This document shows positions 38,466-47,335 of a DNA stretch of 64,000 nt, piece by piece. A program made the translations under genes and the position numbers. The notes under the pieces are model-generated. The model was not told the origin of the DNA and made no database searches. It worked only from the letters and a program-made list of their open reading frames with translations. Origin of the DNA: Phaeobacter sp. J2-8 (GTDB taxonomy: Bacteria > Pseudomonadota > Alphaproteobacteria > Rhodobacterales > Rhodobacteraceae); the NCBI RefSeq assembly GCF_022867865.1, contig NZ_JALIEC010000002.1, positions 1 to 64,000 of the forward strand, in the 5' to 3' direction. Position 1 is the stretch's first letter. Every line of letters begins with the position of its first letter.

Positions 38466-39998
38466 TCAGGGCTGTTTTGGGGCGCTGAATCCCTGACGCA
38501 GGGCGCGCCGGGACAGTTTGCCGTTTGGACCGGTGGGCAATTGCGCCATGCGGCGGAACAGACGTGGTTGTTTGTACCGCGCCAGAACCGTTTCGGACCG
38601 GGCTTTCAGCGCCGCGTCAAGATCCCGGTCGGCAGTATAAAACGCCGCAATGACAAATGTGTCCGGCTTGATTTCGACATCTGTCACCGCAATCGCCTGT
38701 AGCCCCGGCAGGTCGTGCAATGCCTGTTCCACCTCTTGCGGGGACACCCGGAAACCGCCGGCGTTCATCATGTCATCCGCCCGACCAAGGTAGGCGATTT
38801 GACCGTCATCCGCCATTTGGCCAAGATCGCCGGTATGAAACCAGCCGTCAAACCGTTTGCGCGCGGTGGCTTCGGGGGCGTTCAGATATTCCAGCATCAG
38901 ACCGGGGTCGCTGTCGGCGATACAGATTTCGCCCGGCGTGCCCAGCGGCAGGGTTTTGCCATCGCTGCGAATGGCAATGTGGCGGCCTGTCTGTGGGCGG
39001 CCCAACATGCCGGGGCGGGCGGGATTGGCGGGGCTGGACGAGATGAAGGTGGAACATTCCGACATGCCGTAGGCTTCGTAAATCTCGGTGTTGGTGGCGG
39101 CGTGCCATGCGCGGCGCAGACCCTCGGGCAGCTTTTCACCCGCCGCAAGCGCATGCCGCAGATCGGGCAATGCGGGCAAGGGCGCGGCCAGAAGTTTGCG
39201 GAACACCCCCGGTGCGGCGGCAAACAGGGTTGCGCGGTGCCGGGCCAGCAGATGTGGCAGTTGGTCAGGGGACAGCGACGCCATGGGAATAAGCGCCGTG
39301 GCCCCAGCCGCCCAAGGATCAAGCAACCCGGTGCCAAGCGTGAACGTCCAATTGAAGGCCCCGGCATGGCAAAGCCGATCGCTGGGCCGCAGGTCGTACC
39401 ACCCCCGGACCATCATCTGGCGCGCCCAGACCGCGCGATGGGCATGTACCACCGCCCGCGGCGTGCCGGAGGTGCCAGAGGTAAAGACGATATAGGCCGG
39501 TCGATTGGCATCGCCGATGGCATATTCGGCGGGCGGCAGGGTGGTCATCTCCTGCAACTCGGTGACCGGGATCACCGGCACATCGCTTTCGGCGCAGGCC
39601 ACCACGGGATCGCGCAGGATCAGCGCCGGGTTCAGGATTTCGATGATCTTGGCGGTTTCGTGTTCGGACAATTGTGCCGCCGTGGGCACCGGCACCAAAC
39701 CGGCGCAGATACACCCCAGATAAGCCAGCGGAAAATCCGGCGTATTGCCCAGCCGCAGCAACACCCGGTCGTCGGCTGTCAGCCCCTTTGCCAACAGCCC
39801 CGTCGCAATGCCGCGCACGGCATTTTCAAGGCGCGCAAAGCTCCAACTTTGTGTGCCATCGGGCGCCACCAGCACCAAGGCATCCTTGTCAGGGGTGCGC
39901 GCCGCATGGCGCAACACAAATTGCGCAAGATTGAAATCCGCCGGGCAGGGTGGCGGCGGGCCTTGATTGAACAGGCTGATTTTGGCGGCATCGGGCAT
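38466..39998 (-). CDS. AMP-forming acyl-CoA synthetase / benzoate-CoA ligase-like
   Basis: Encodes about 510 residues. Motifs in order: the ATP loop YIVFTSGTSGTPRAVVH, YGMSECSTF, GWFHTGDLG, and the C-terminal catalytic Lys in GPNGKLSRRAL. It activates a carboxylate, probably aromatic or short-chain, to a CoA thioester; substrate unknown. The upstream XRE-cupin gene is divergent and 92 bases away, so it may be regulated by that protein. Starts at 40016 and 40031 are alternatives. Confidence 0.85.
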   Translation of the reverse strand: MPDAAKISLFNQGPPPPCPADFNLAQFVLRHAARTPDKDALVLVAPDGTQSWSFARLENAVRGIATGLLAKGLTADDRVLLRLGNTPDFPLAYLGCICAGLVPVPTAAQLSEHETAKIIEILNPALILRDPVVACAESDVPVIPVTELQEMTTLPPAEYAIGDANRPAYIVFTSGTSGTPRAVVHAHRAVWARQMMVRGWYDLRPSDRLCHAGAFNWTFTLGTGLLDPWAAGATALIPMASLSPDQLPHLLARHRATLFAAAPGVFRKLLAAPLPALPDLRHALAAGEKLPEGLRRAWHAATNTEIYEAYGMSECSTFISSSPANPARPGMLGRPQTGRHIAIRSDGKTLPLGTPGEICIADSDPGLMLEYLNAPEATARKRFDGWFHTGDLGQMADDGQIAYLGRADDMMNAGGFRVSPQEVEQALHDLPGLQAIAVTDVEIKPDTFVIAAFYTADRDLDAALKARSETVLARYKQPRLFRRMAQLPTGPNGKLSRRALRQGFSAPKQP

Positions 39999-40090
39999 AG
40001 CGGTGTTCCGGGACATAAGGCCAACAGACATGGGCGTAGGCACTGCAAGGCCCAGTTGCAAGACCATGCAGCTCTGCTTATAGGATGGTT

Positions 40091-40717
40091 ATGACCAAGT
40101 CCGAAAATGCAAAATTGATCCGTATCGCCCGGGACAAGAGCGAGGACCCGGTGCATACCGAGCCGCTTGACCTTGGTGAACGGGTCCGTGAATTGCGCAA
40201 GGGCCATGGTTGGACGCTGGAACAGGCGGCAACCAAGGCCGGGCTGGCACGGTCGACCCTGTCGAAGATCGAAAACGGTCAGATGTCACCGACCTATGAC
40301 GCGTTGAAAAAGCTGGCCTTGGGGCTGGGAATTTCGATCCCGCAATTGTTCACGGCGCCCCAGAATGAGCGGGTCAATGGCCGGATGTCGGTCACCCGCT
40401 CTGGCGAAGGTGCCGCACAGGCGACAATCACCTACGAACATGAACTTCTGGCCGAGGGGCTGACCAAAAAGCAGATGTTGCCCTATCGCGCGCGGATCAG
40501 GGCCCGCTCGATGGAGGAATTCGACGGTTGGATTCGCCATGATGGCGAGGAATTTCTGTATGTCCTCACCGGGGTTATCAAGCTTTTTACCGAGTTTTAT
40601 GAGCCGATCGAAATGCGCCGGGGCGACAGCGCCTATTACGACGCAACCATGGGCCATAACGTGATCTCAACCAGTCAGGATGATGCAACCATCCTCTGGG
40701 TGACATCGCTGACCTGA
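40091..40717 (+). CDS. XRE-family regulator with cupin sensor domain
   Basis: Encodes 208 residues. The helix-turn-helix is LDLGERVRELRKGHGWTLEQ to about residue 82 (KLALGLGISIPQL), followed by a cupin barrel (EFDGWIRHDGEEFLYVLTG...YDATMGHNVIS). Such proteins sense a small ligand in the cupin. It lies divergent to the AMP-forming ligase, which may be its target. An in-frame ATG at 40085 is also possible. Confidence 0.87.
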   Translation: MTKSENAKLIRIARDKSEDPVHTEPLDLGERVRELRKGHGWTLEQAATKAGLARSTLSKIENGQMSPTYDALKKLALGLGISIPQLFTAPQNERVNGRMSVTRSGEGAAQATITYEHELLAEGLTKKQMLPYRARIRARSMEEFDGWIRHDGEEFLYVLTGVIKLFTEFYEPIEMRRGDSAYYDATMGHNVISTSQDDATILWVTSLT

Positions 40718-40748
40718 TCCAACCCGTACAACACCCGAAATGCGGCCG

Positions 40749-40982
40749 CTAATGTGCGTCCATTTCCGTGGCTTGCCGTGCAAGGCTTTGGATATAGATC
40801 CAATCCTTCAGCTCTTCTTCGGCCTCCAGATCCGTCAGGTCGTGTTGACGCGCCAGATGTTCGGCCATCGCTTCGGGCGGGATGGGGGGCGATGACAGCG
40901 CCGTTTCGTCGATATGCGGGAACCGGCGTTTCAGGTGCCGCAAAGCCCGCCCCCAATCACGTGTCATGTCCGTCCAGTTCAT
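40749..40982 (-). CDS. Small conserved hypothetical protein
   Basis: Encodes 77 residues: MNWTDMTRDWGRALRHLKRR, then a Pro-rich turn, then a helical acidic part (HLARQHDLTDLEAEEELKDW). No cysteines or membrane segments. It is convergent to the regulator gene and about 30 bases from its stop. Function unknown. Confidence 0.65.
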   Translation of the reverse strand: MNWTDMTRDWGRALRHLKRRFPHIDETALSSPPIPPEAMAEHLARQHDLTDLEAEEELKDWIYIQSLARQATEMDAH

Positions 40983-41116
40983 ATTGTATTCCTCCGCATT
41001 CAGGCGTCCCATTTCGCCCCGACATTCACCTTCCAGGGCAAGTGTCACAAAAAGCTTAAAATGCTTTGGCCGGTTCTGTCAGCAAAATAATGTGAAGAGG
41101 TCGCGAAGACGCGAAA

Positions 41117-41137
41117 ACACCGCCGAAACGGCGGTGT
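41117..41137 (-). terminator. Terminator after the small lipoprotein genes
   Basis: The 8-bp stem ACACCGCC / GGCGGTGT has a GAAAC loop (plus strand); on the minus strand it is followed by UUUUC. It is about 70 bases downstream of the second lipoprotein stop. Confidence 0.6.
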
Positions 41138-41208
41138 CACGTTGTTGATGTGATGGGGTCCGTCACGCCGCCGGGGAACACAGGTTCCTCGGGGCGCGAA
41201 CTGGAAAA

Positions 41209-41331
41209 TCAAAGCAAGGCGGCGCGCGCCGCGATCTTGGCGGCCTTGACCGGCAGTTTTGTCGCCTTGCGCACCGGGCTGCAGGCGGTGACCAATCCAA
41301 TCACCGCGCAGAGCGCAATCAGGCGCTTCAC
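41209..41331 (-). CDS. Second small lipoprotein, translationally coupled to the entericidin
   Basis: Encodes 40 residues: MKRLIALCAVIGLVTACSPV followed by a Lys/Ala-rich tail (RKATKLPVKAAKIAARAALL). Lipobox VTAC predicts a lipid-anchored mature peptide of about 24 residues that is strongly basic. The GTG start overlaps the preceding entericidin stop (TTGTGA). No family name is known to me. Confidence 0.7.
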   Translation of the reverse strand: MKRLIALCAVIGLVTACSPVRKATKLPVKAAKIAARAALL

Positions 41332-41450
41332 AACATGCCCTTGACGCTTCGGGCACCATCACTGATGTCGCGGCCGACGCCCTCGACCGTGTTGCAGGCG
41401 GCCAATGTTGTCAGGGCCGCCATCAATGTCACCAGACAAAACGCACGCAT
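41328..41450 (-). CDS. ecnAB: Entericidin A/B-family lipoprotein
   Basis: Encodes 40 residues: MRAFCLVTLMAALTTLAACN with lipobox (LAAC), then TVEGVGRDISDGARSVKGML. The mature part NTVEGVGRDI is the entericidin pattern; these small lipoproteins were described as a stress-related toxin/antidote pair in enterobacteria. A GAGGAG ribosome-binding site stands before the ATG, 3 bases after the upstream gene. Confidence 0.82.
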   Translation of the reverse strand: MRAFCLVTLMAALTTLAACNTVEGVGRDISDGARSVKGML

Positions 41451-41452
41451 GT

Positions 41453-43270
41453 TCACTCCTCTTCGTACCACCAGACATCCGGTTGCCAGCCGATCCAGTC
41501 GCCGTACATCGGAATGTGGTCGGGGTATTTCAACTCTTTCGCATGTGCAACACGCGAGATGTTGAATTGATAGATCGGGATCACGTATCGCCCGGTGGTC
41601 AGCACCCGGTCCAGCGCCCGCACCGCCGCAACGAAATCTTCGCGGCTTTCGGAATTGACCAGCTTGTCGATCATCGCTTCGGCCGCGGGCGAGGCCATGC
41701 CCATCCAGTTCTTGGTGCCCGGCTCGGTCACACCGTCCGCCCCCCAATAGAGCCGCTGTTCATTGCCGGGGCTGAGCGAGACACCAACCCGGTAATAGGT
41801 CATGCCGAAATTGTAATTGTTGGTGCGTTCCTTGTATTGCGCGTTGTCGACGGTGGTGACCGTCGGAAAAATGCCAAGCCGTTCAAGAGCTTGGGTGTAA
41901 AGGTCGATGATCGACTGGTTTTCCGACGACCCCTGGCTCAACAGGATTTCAAAGGTGAAGGCGGTGCCATTGGCATCCTTCATCTGGCCGTCCTGTACGG
42001 TCCAGCCGGCCTGTTCAAAAAGGTCCATCGCGGCTGCAATGTTCTTGCGATTGCGAGCAGAGCCATCAGCGACGGGCAGGGCATAGCCCTCAAGCGCGCC
42101 GGGCAAAAGATCATCGGCATAGGGTTCAAGAAAGTCGCGCACCCGTCCGCTGGCGGGGCCGTCCTGCATGCCCAATACCGAATTCGAGAAGTAGGAGGTG
42201 ATGCGCGGTTGTTCGCCACCGGTCAGGGTTTCGTTGATGAATTCAAAGTTGAAGGCATGGATCAAGGCATCACGCACCCGCCAATCCTTGAACTGATCCA
42301 AACGCGTGTTCATCACGAAACCGGTGATCCCGCTGGCGCGGCGATGCGGAATGATGGATTTCACCACGTCGCCGCGGGTCACGGCAGGAAAGTCATATTG
42401 GCTGTCCCATTTCCCGGCATTGAATTCGCGGTTGGTATTCACCTCTCCGGCTTTGAAAGCCTCAAACGCGACGGTGCTGTCGCCATAAAACTCCATTCGA
42501 ATCTCGTCGAGCACATTGGTGCCCCGGCGGAATGGCACATCCTTGCCCCAATAATCGGGATTGCGTTTCAACGACAGGAAACGACCCGGTTCAAAATCGG
42601 AAATCACATAAGGCGCGCTGGTGATCGGGATGTCATCCAGACCGGAATTGGCAAAATCCTTGCCGTCCCATTGCGCCTTTTTCAAAATCGGACGCATGCC
42701 GACCAATAGCGCAAGTTCACGGTCATCGGTATTGAAGGTAAAGCGTACTTTGCCCGGGCCGGTCTGTTCCATACGGTCGATTTTCGACCACAACCCGTGA
42801 TACCGCGGATGGCCAATCGTGCCGAGCGTTTCATAAGACCACATCACGTCTTCCACCGTGACCGGGCTGCCATCGGAAAATTCGGCGGCGGGATTGAGCG
42901 TGAATTCCGCCCATTGCCAATTCGGTCCGACCTCTATCGATTCGGCCAAAACCCCGTAAAGCGTGAATGGCTCATCCCAACTGCGGCCCATCAAACTTTC
43001 ATAAGCGATGAAACGTAATTGCCACGGTGCGGTGCCTTTGGGGACCTGTGGATTGAGGCTGTCGAAGCCACCGGTTTCACCCGTCACGATCCGCCCGCCG
43101 GTGGGGGCATCCGGGTTGGCATAGGGCAGGTGCGCAAAATCTTGGGGTAGGGCGGGATCGCCATACATAGCTATGCCATGCTGCGGTTCGGCCGATGCAA
43201 ATCCCATGGTTGCAATCAGCGCCAAACTGGCGCCCAAAGTTGCAATTGGGTGGAAAAAAATTGGACGCAT
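41453..43270 (-). CDS. Peptide/oligosaccharide ABC transporter substrate-binding protein (YejA-like)
   Basis: Encodes about 605 residues. A signal peptide (LGASLALIATMGFASA) precedes the SBP_bac_5 fold. Long YejA-type proteins bind peptides; the pattern AYESLMGRSWDEPFTLYGVL is typical. No permease or ATPase gene adjoins, so its transporter is encoded elsewhere. The ATG at 43270, with AGGAGA about 10 bases before, is preferred to one 33 bases upstream. Confidence 0.87.
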   Translation of the reverse strand: MRPIFFHPIATLGASLALIATMGFASAEPQHGIAMYGDPALPQDFAHLPYANPDAPTGGRIVTGETGGFDSLNPQVPKGTAPWQLRFIAYESLMGRSWDEPFTLYGVLAESIEVGPNWQWAEFTLNPAAEFSDGSPVTVEDVMWSYETLGTIGHPRYHGLWSKIDRMEQTGPGKVRFTFNTDDRELALLVGMRPILKKAQWDGKDFANSGLDDIPITSAPYVISDFEPGRFLSLKRNPDYWGKDVPFRRGTNVLDEIRMEFYGDSTVAFEAFKAGEVNTNREFNAGKWDSQYDFPAVTRGDVVKSIIPHRRASGITGFVMNTRLDQFKDWRVRDALIHAFNFEFINETLTGGEQPRITSYFSNSVLGMQDGPASGRVRDFLEPYADDLLPGALEGYALPVADGSARNRKNIAAAMDLFEQAGWTVQDGQMKDANGTAFTFEILLSQGSSENQSIIDLYTQALERLGIFPTVTTVDNAQYKERTNNYNFGMTYYRVGVSLSPGNEQRLYWGADGVTEPGTKNWMGMASPAAEAMIDKLVNSESREDFVAAVRALDRVLTTGRYVIPIYQFNISRVAHAKELKYPDHIPMYGDWIGWQPDVWWYEEE

Positions 43271-43350
43271 TTGGGCAACAATCTCCTGAATGCCTTGTAT
43301 CATTGGATTTGGAGCGTAGCGGTGGATTTCTGCCTTTTCAAACTTTTAGC

Positions 43351-43379
43351 TTGGATGCGGGCGCAAGATTGCTTATAAA
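43351..43379 (+). promoter_or_regulatory. Sigma-70-type promoter for a candidate small RNA
   Basis: TTGGAT, 17 bases, TATAAA. The spacing is ideal, and no open reading frame with a ribosome-binding site follows before the terminator. The expected start point is about 43386-43388. Confidence 0.6.
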
Positions 43380-43386
43380 GGGGGCA

Positions 43387-43460
43387 CTGCTCGATAGGTT
43401 TCTTGCCTGTATGAAACCTGCCTCAATAACTTAACCCCGGCTTCGTGCCGGGGTTTTTTT
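43387..43460 (+). ncRNA. Candidate small RNA, 74 nt
   Basis: Order: a 7-bp hairpin AGGTTTC / GAAACCT with a 10-base loop (43396-43419), an unpaired GCCTCAATAACTTA linker, and an 8-bp terminator stem ACCCCGGC / GCCGGGGT with a short TTCG-type loop and seven T residues (43434-43460). It follows a near-ideal promoter and lies between the divergent YejA-like and bdhA genes. It does not match any RNA family I recognise. A leader terminating before bdhA is the main alternative. Confidence 0.6.
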
Positions 43461-43591
43461 GTGCATATAGCCTGCCGTTCCCCGGATGACCCGAAACCTT
43501 ATTGTGATCAGCGCGCGGCATGGGGTCTTGGCCTTTTGCAGTTGCAGCGATTAGGCTGCAGTGCAAAATCGGCAAGCACGAAGGAGCTATC

Positions 43592-44365
43592 ATGTCGCTC
43601 AAAGGCAAAACCGCAGTTATCACAGGATCGAATTCCGGGATTGGTCTCGGCGTCGCCCAGGAGTTGGCGCGTGCGGGGGCGGATGTGGTTCTGAATTCAT
43701 TCACCGACCGGGACGAGGATCACGCCCTGGCCGCCGAAATTGCCAAGGAGTTTGGCGTCACGGCGCGTTACATTCAGGCCGACATGTCAAAGGGCGACGA
43801 ATGCCGTGCCTTGATTGAAAAGGCGGGGGTCTGCGATATTCTGGTGAACAACGCCGGCATCCAGCATGTGGCGCCGATTGATGAATTTCCGGTGGCGAAA
43901 TGGGATGCGATCATTGCGATCAACATGTCGTCGGCGTTTCACACCATGGCAGCGGCGCTGCCGGGGATGCGGGCGCGGGGTTGGGGCCGGGTGGTCAATG
44001 TCGCCAGTGCACATGGATTGACGGCCTCACCGTTCAAATCGGCCTATGTCGCGGCCAAACACGGCGTTGTCGGCATGACCAAGACCGTCGCGTTGGAAAC
44101 CGCGCAAGAGCCGATCACCGCAAATGCGATTTGTCCCGGTTACGTGCTGACACCCCTGGTCGAGGCACAGATCCCGGACACGATGAAAGAATATGACATG
44201 AGCCGCGAAGACGTGATCAAGAATGTCATGCTGACGCGCCAACCCTCGAAAGAGTTCGCCACGGTCGAACAGATCGGCGGCACGGCGGTGTTCCTGTGTT
44301 CCGACGCTGCGGCACAGATCACCGGCACGACCATCAGCGTCGATGGCGGCTGGACCGCGCTTTAA
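43592..44365 (+). CDS. bdhA: D-3-hydroxybutyrate dehydrogenase
   Basis: Encodes 257 residues of the classical SDR fold. Cofactor motif TGSNSGIGLGVA; catalytic Ser in VNVASAHG, Tyr and Lys in YVAAKHG. The substrate-binding region around HGLTASPFKSAYVAAKH and KEYDMSREDVIKNVMLTRQP match 3-hydroxybutyrate dehydrogenases, which supply acetoacetate from stored PHB. The ATG has an AAGGAG ribosome-binding site. Confidence 0.92.
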   Translation: MSLKGKTAVITGSNSGIGLGVAQELARAGADVVLNSFTDRDEDHALAAEIAKEFGVTARYIQADMSKGDECRALIEKAGVCDILVNNAGIQHVAPIDEFPVAKWDAIIAINMSSAFHTMAAALPGMRARGWGRVVNVASAHGLTASPFKSAYVAAKHGVVGMTKTVALETAQEPITANAICPGYVLTPLVEAQIPDTMKEYDMSREDVIKNVMLTRQPSKEFATVEQIGGTAVFLCSDAAAQITGTTISVDGGWTAL

Positions 44366-44392
44366 ACTCTGTTCGGCGGAGGCAGGAACCAG

Positions 44393-44452
44393 AGGGGGGC
44401 TAGCCCCCCGACCTGCGGTCGCCCCCCAGCGTATTTTAAAAAGAGAAGAAGG
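44393..44452. repeat. Intergenic G/C stem-loop repeat, copy 5
   Basis: GGGGGGCTAGCCCCCC and a second hairpin are followed by CCCCCAGCGTATTTTAAAAA and AGAAGAAG, as in copy 4. The AGAAGAAGGA end precedes the TTG start of the patatin gene. Confidence 0.65.
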
Positions 44453-44461
44453 ACTGGCGCC

Positions 44462-45501
44462 TTGCCTGAGACTGTACGGATCAATCTGGCCCTGCAGGGC
44501 GGCGGGGCGCATGGTGCCTTTACCTGGGGCGCCTTGGATCGGCTGTTGGCCGAAGACTGGATCGAGATTGGCGGTATTTCCGGCACCTCGGCCGGGGCGT
44601 TGAATGCTGCGGCCCTGAAATCGGGTTGGGTGGCCGGGGGGCGCGAAGGTGCGCGCCTGGCGCTGACAGAGCTATGGGGCAAGGTCAGCGGGCTGGGCGA
44701 TATGCGCATCCCCGCCTGGATGGAGGGCTTTGTGCCAGCGCCCCTCATTGCCGCGCGTGCGTTGGAAATGTCGCCGATGTTTGTCATGGCGGACACGATG
44801 AGCCGTGTGATGTCGCCCTATGCCTATGGCCCGTTTTACCGCAATCCGCTGGATGACATTGTGCGCGGGTTTGACTTTGGCCGGGTGTGTGACACCAACC
44901 ATGGGCCGGAGCTCTTTATCTGTGCGACGCGGGTGCGCGATGGCAAGGTGCAGGTGTTTTCCGGCGAGACGCTTTCGCCACAGGTGATTTTGGCCTCGGC
45001 CTGTTTGCCGACGCTGTTTCAGGCGGTGGACATCACCGACGCCGATGGCACGACAGAGGCCTATTGGGACGGTGGCTATACCGGCAATCCGGCCTTGTTT
45101 CCGCTGTTTGATCAGCGGTTGCCAGATGACATTGTCATCATCAACATCAACCCGCTGGAGCGCGACACAGTGCCAAAGTCGGCACAGGACATTCAGAACC
45201 GCATCAATGAAATCAGTTTCAATTCGTCGCTGTTGCGCGAATTGCGGGCCATCGACTTTGTCCAGCGGCTGATATCGCAGGGCAAGGTGCAAGAAGGCAG
45301 CATGAAAATCCCCGTCTTCATATGGTGGCGGATGACGGGTTGATGAATGATCTGAACGTGGCAACGAAAACCGTGCCGCTGCCTTCGGTAATTGGCCAGC
45401 TACATACAGCGGGCGCGGCGGCGGTCGAGACGTTTCTGGCCGAGTTCGGCGATGATCTGGGGCGGCGTCAGACACTGACACTGCGGGATATGTTTGCCTG
45501 A
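44462..45501 (+). pseudogene. Patatin-like phospholipase with one frameshift (TTG start)
   Basis: Bridged length is about 346 residues. The oxyanion loop is LQGGGAHGAFTW, the nucleophile Ser is in GISGTSAGALNA, and the catalytic Asp is in YWDGGYTGNPALF. The start is TTG with AGAAGGA about 12 bases before. Near 45307 an A run is one base short; adding it gives SMKNPRLHMVADDGLMNDLN and a long C-terminal part ending TLTLRDMFA. Without it the protein stops early at position 293. It releases fatty acids from lipids or acyl-CoA esters. Confidence 0.8.
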
Positions 45502-45570
45502 CACGGGGTGCTGGTTACCTGACATCTGTTACCGGTCTTACCGGTCACAGGTGGGGCAATTCCCGGCGGG

Positions 45571-46302
45571 TCAATGTTTCGGCGGCTTGGTGGGATCCTG
45601 GCCGTTGGGATAGACCAGACCGGCGGAAATCACCAATTTGGCCGCCTGTTCCACCGTCATATCCAATTCGATCACGTCTTCCTCTGGGAAAAACAACAAA
45701 AACCCAGAGGTGGGGTTCGGTGTGGTGGGGACAAAGACCGACATCAATTTGCCGGATGTTTCCGCCCGCACCGCTATTTCGCCCTTGGCGGTGGTCGACA
45801 CAAAGCCGATCGCCCAGACGCCTTTGCGCGGATATTGGATCAGACAGGCCTTTTCGAACGAACGGTCTTCTTGGTTGAATACCGTTTCGGCGATCTGTTT
45901 CACGCCGGAATAGATCGAGCGTACCACCGGCACGCGGTCGACCAAACTCTCGGCGAAACGGACCATGGACCGGCCGATCAACCCCTTGGCAATCCAACCG
46001 ACCAACAGGGTGAACAGCAAGAAGACAATGACGCCGACGCCGCGCACGTTCACCCGGATCCAATTCGGATCGGTCGGGCCCTCATTTCCCAGGAATCGGT
46101 TCAGAAGCTGCTCTGGCTGATAGGAATTCGGCACAAACGGCCACACCACGCCATCAACCCAGCCGATCACCGTCCAGATCAACCAAACGGTCAGCCCGAC
46201 CGGCGCAATCACCACAATCCCGGTCAGGAAAGAGGCGCGCAGGCTGGCAACCCATCCGGTGCGTGGCCGAGGGGCCGGGTCTTCGTCAAAGGGTGTGGTC
46301 AT
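45571..46302 (-). CDS. DUF502 membrane protein
   Basis: Encodes 243 residues. The N-terminus has a transmembrane helix (FLTGIVVIAPVGLTVWLIWT), and a second follows (GVGVIVFLLFTLLVGWIAKG), then a soluble beta-rich domain with IPYPRKGVWAIGFVSTTAKGE-like DUF502 sequence. Function unknown; plant homologues are called LIKE COV. Confidence 0.88.
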   Translation of the reverse strand: MTTPFDEDPAPRPRTGWVASLRASFLTGIVVIAPVGLTVWLIWTVIGWVDGVVWPFVPNSYQPEQLLNRFLGNEGPTDPNWIRVNVRGVGVIVFLLFTLLVGWIAKGLIGRSMVRFAESLVDRVPVVRSIYSGVKQIAETVFNQEDRSFEKACLIQYPRKGVWAIGFVSTTAKGEIAVRAETSGKLMSVFVPTTPNPTSGFLLFFPEEDVIELDMTVEQAAKLVISAGLVYPNGQDPTKPPKH

Positions 46303-46420
46303 CGCGGCGTCAATTCCCTGGGCGGCGCAGGCCTTTGTGGCTGGGTCCGACCGCTAAGCTAGGTAGTTCCATGGCCAACCTCAATGGGTTGGCATGGCTT
46401 TCATACGAGCAACCCGTGAA

Positions 46421-47335
46421 TTAGCTCTGTTGGCTGCTTAGTTCGCAGGCGATTTCGGCGGCAAGGCGGGCATTGTTGCGCACAAGCGCGATATTTGCGG
46501 TCAGCGACCGGCCATCGCTCAGCTCGAAAATCCGTTGCAGCAGATAGGGCGTGACATCCTTGCCCGCGATGCCATGTGTTTCGGCGTCTTGCAGGGCACG
46601 CTGGATGAAGGGATCAATCTCGCTGCGCGGGATCTCTGCCTCTGCGGGAATCGGATTGGCGACCAATTGCCCGCCCGTCAGCCCCAGCGCCCGCCGCATA
46701 AGATGTGCGCGTGCAATGGTGGCGGCATCCTCCATCCGCAAGGGGGCGCGATAGGCCGAGGTCGCCGACCAGAACGCCGGAAAGGCATCCTGACCATAGG
46801 CAATGACCGGCACGCCCAGGGTTTCCAGCACTTCCAGCGTTTTGGACAGATCTAGGATCGCCTTGGCGCCGGCGGCCACAACGGTGACCGGGGTGCGCGA
46901 CATTTCCTGCAGGTCGGCAGAGATGTCGAAGCTTTGCTCTGCGCCACGGTGGACACCGCCGATGCCGCCGGTGGCAAAGACATCGATGCCGGCCAAAGCC
47001 GCGCCGATCATTGTCGCCGCCACCGTCGTGGCGCCGGTGCCGCCGGTCGCCAGACAGGCCGCCATATCGGCGCGCGACAGTTTTGCCGCGCCTTTGGTCT
47101 GGGCCAGGGCGGTCAATTGCGCATCATCAAGACCAATGCACAGCGTGCCGTCCATCACGGCGATGGTTGCAGGCACCGCACCGTTGTCGCGGATCACATC
47201 CTCGACCCCGCGCGCCATCTCGAGGTTTTGCGGAAACGGCATGCCGTGGGTGATGATCGTGCTTTCCAACGCGACCAGGGGTTTGCCAATCTCGCGGGCC
47301 TCGGCCACTTCGGGGGAATAGCGGATGTCAATCAT
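46421..47335 (-). CDS. psuG: Pseudouridine-5'-phosphate glycosidase
   Basis: Encodes 304 residues. It splits pseudouridine 5'-phosphate into uracil and ribose 5-phosphate. The family pattern is clear: VALESTIITHGMPFPQNLEM, TIAVMDGTLCIGL, ATGGIGGVHRG, and FATGGIGG. It overlaps the PfkB-type kinase upstream by 8 bases, which makes a two-step pseudouridine breakdown pathway. Confidence 0.93.
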   Translation of the reverse strand: MIDIRYSPEVAEAREIGKPLVALESTIITHGMPFPQNLEMARGVEDVIRDNGAVPATIAVMDGTLCIGLDDAQLTALAQTKGAAKLSRADMAACLATGGTGATTVAATMIGAALAGIDVFATGGIGGVHRGAEQSFDISADLQEMSRTPVTVVAAGAKAILDLSKTLEVLETLGVPVIAYGQDAFPAFWSATSAYRAPLRMEDAATIARAHLMRRALGLTGGQLVANPIPAEAEIPRSEIDPFIQRALQDAETHGIAGKDVTPYLLQRIFELSDGRSLTANIALVRNNARLAAEIACELSSQQS

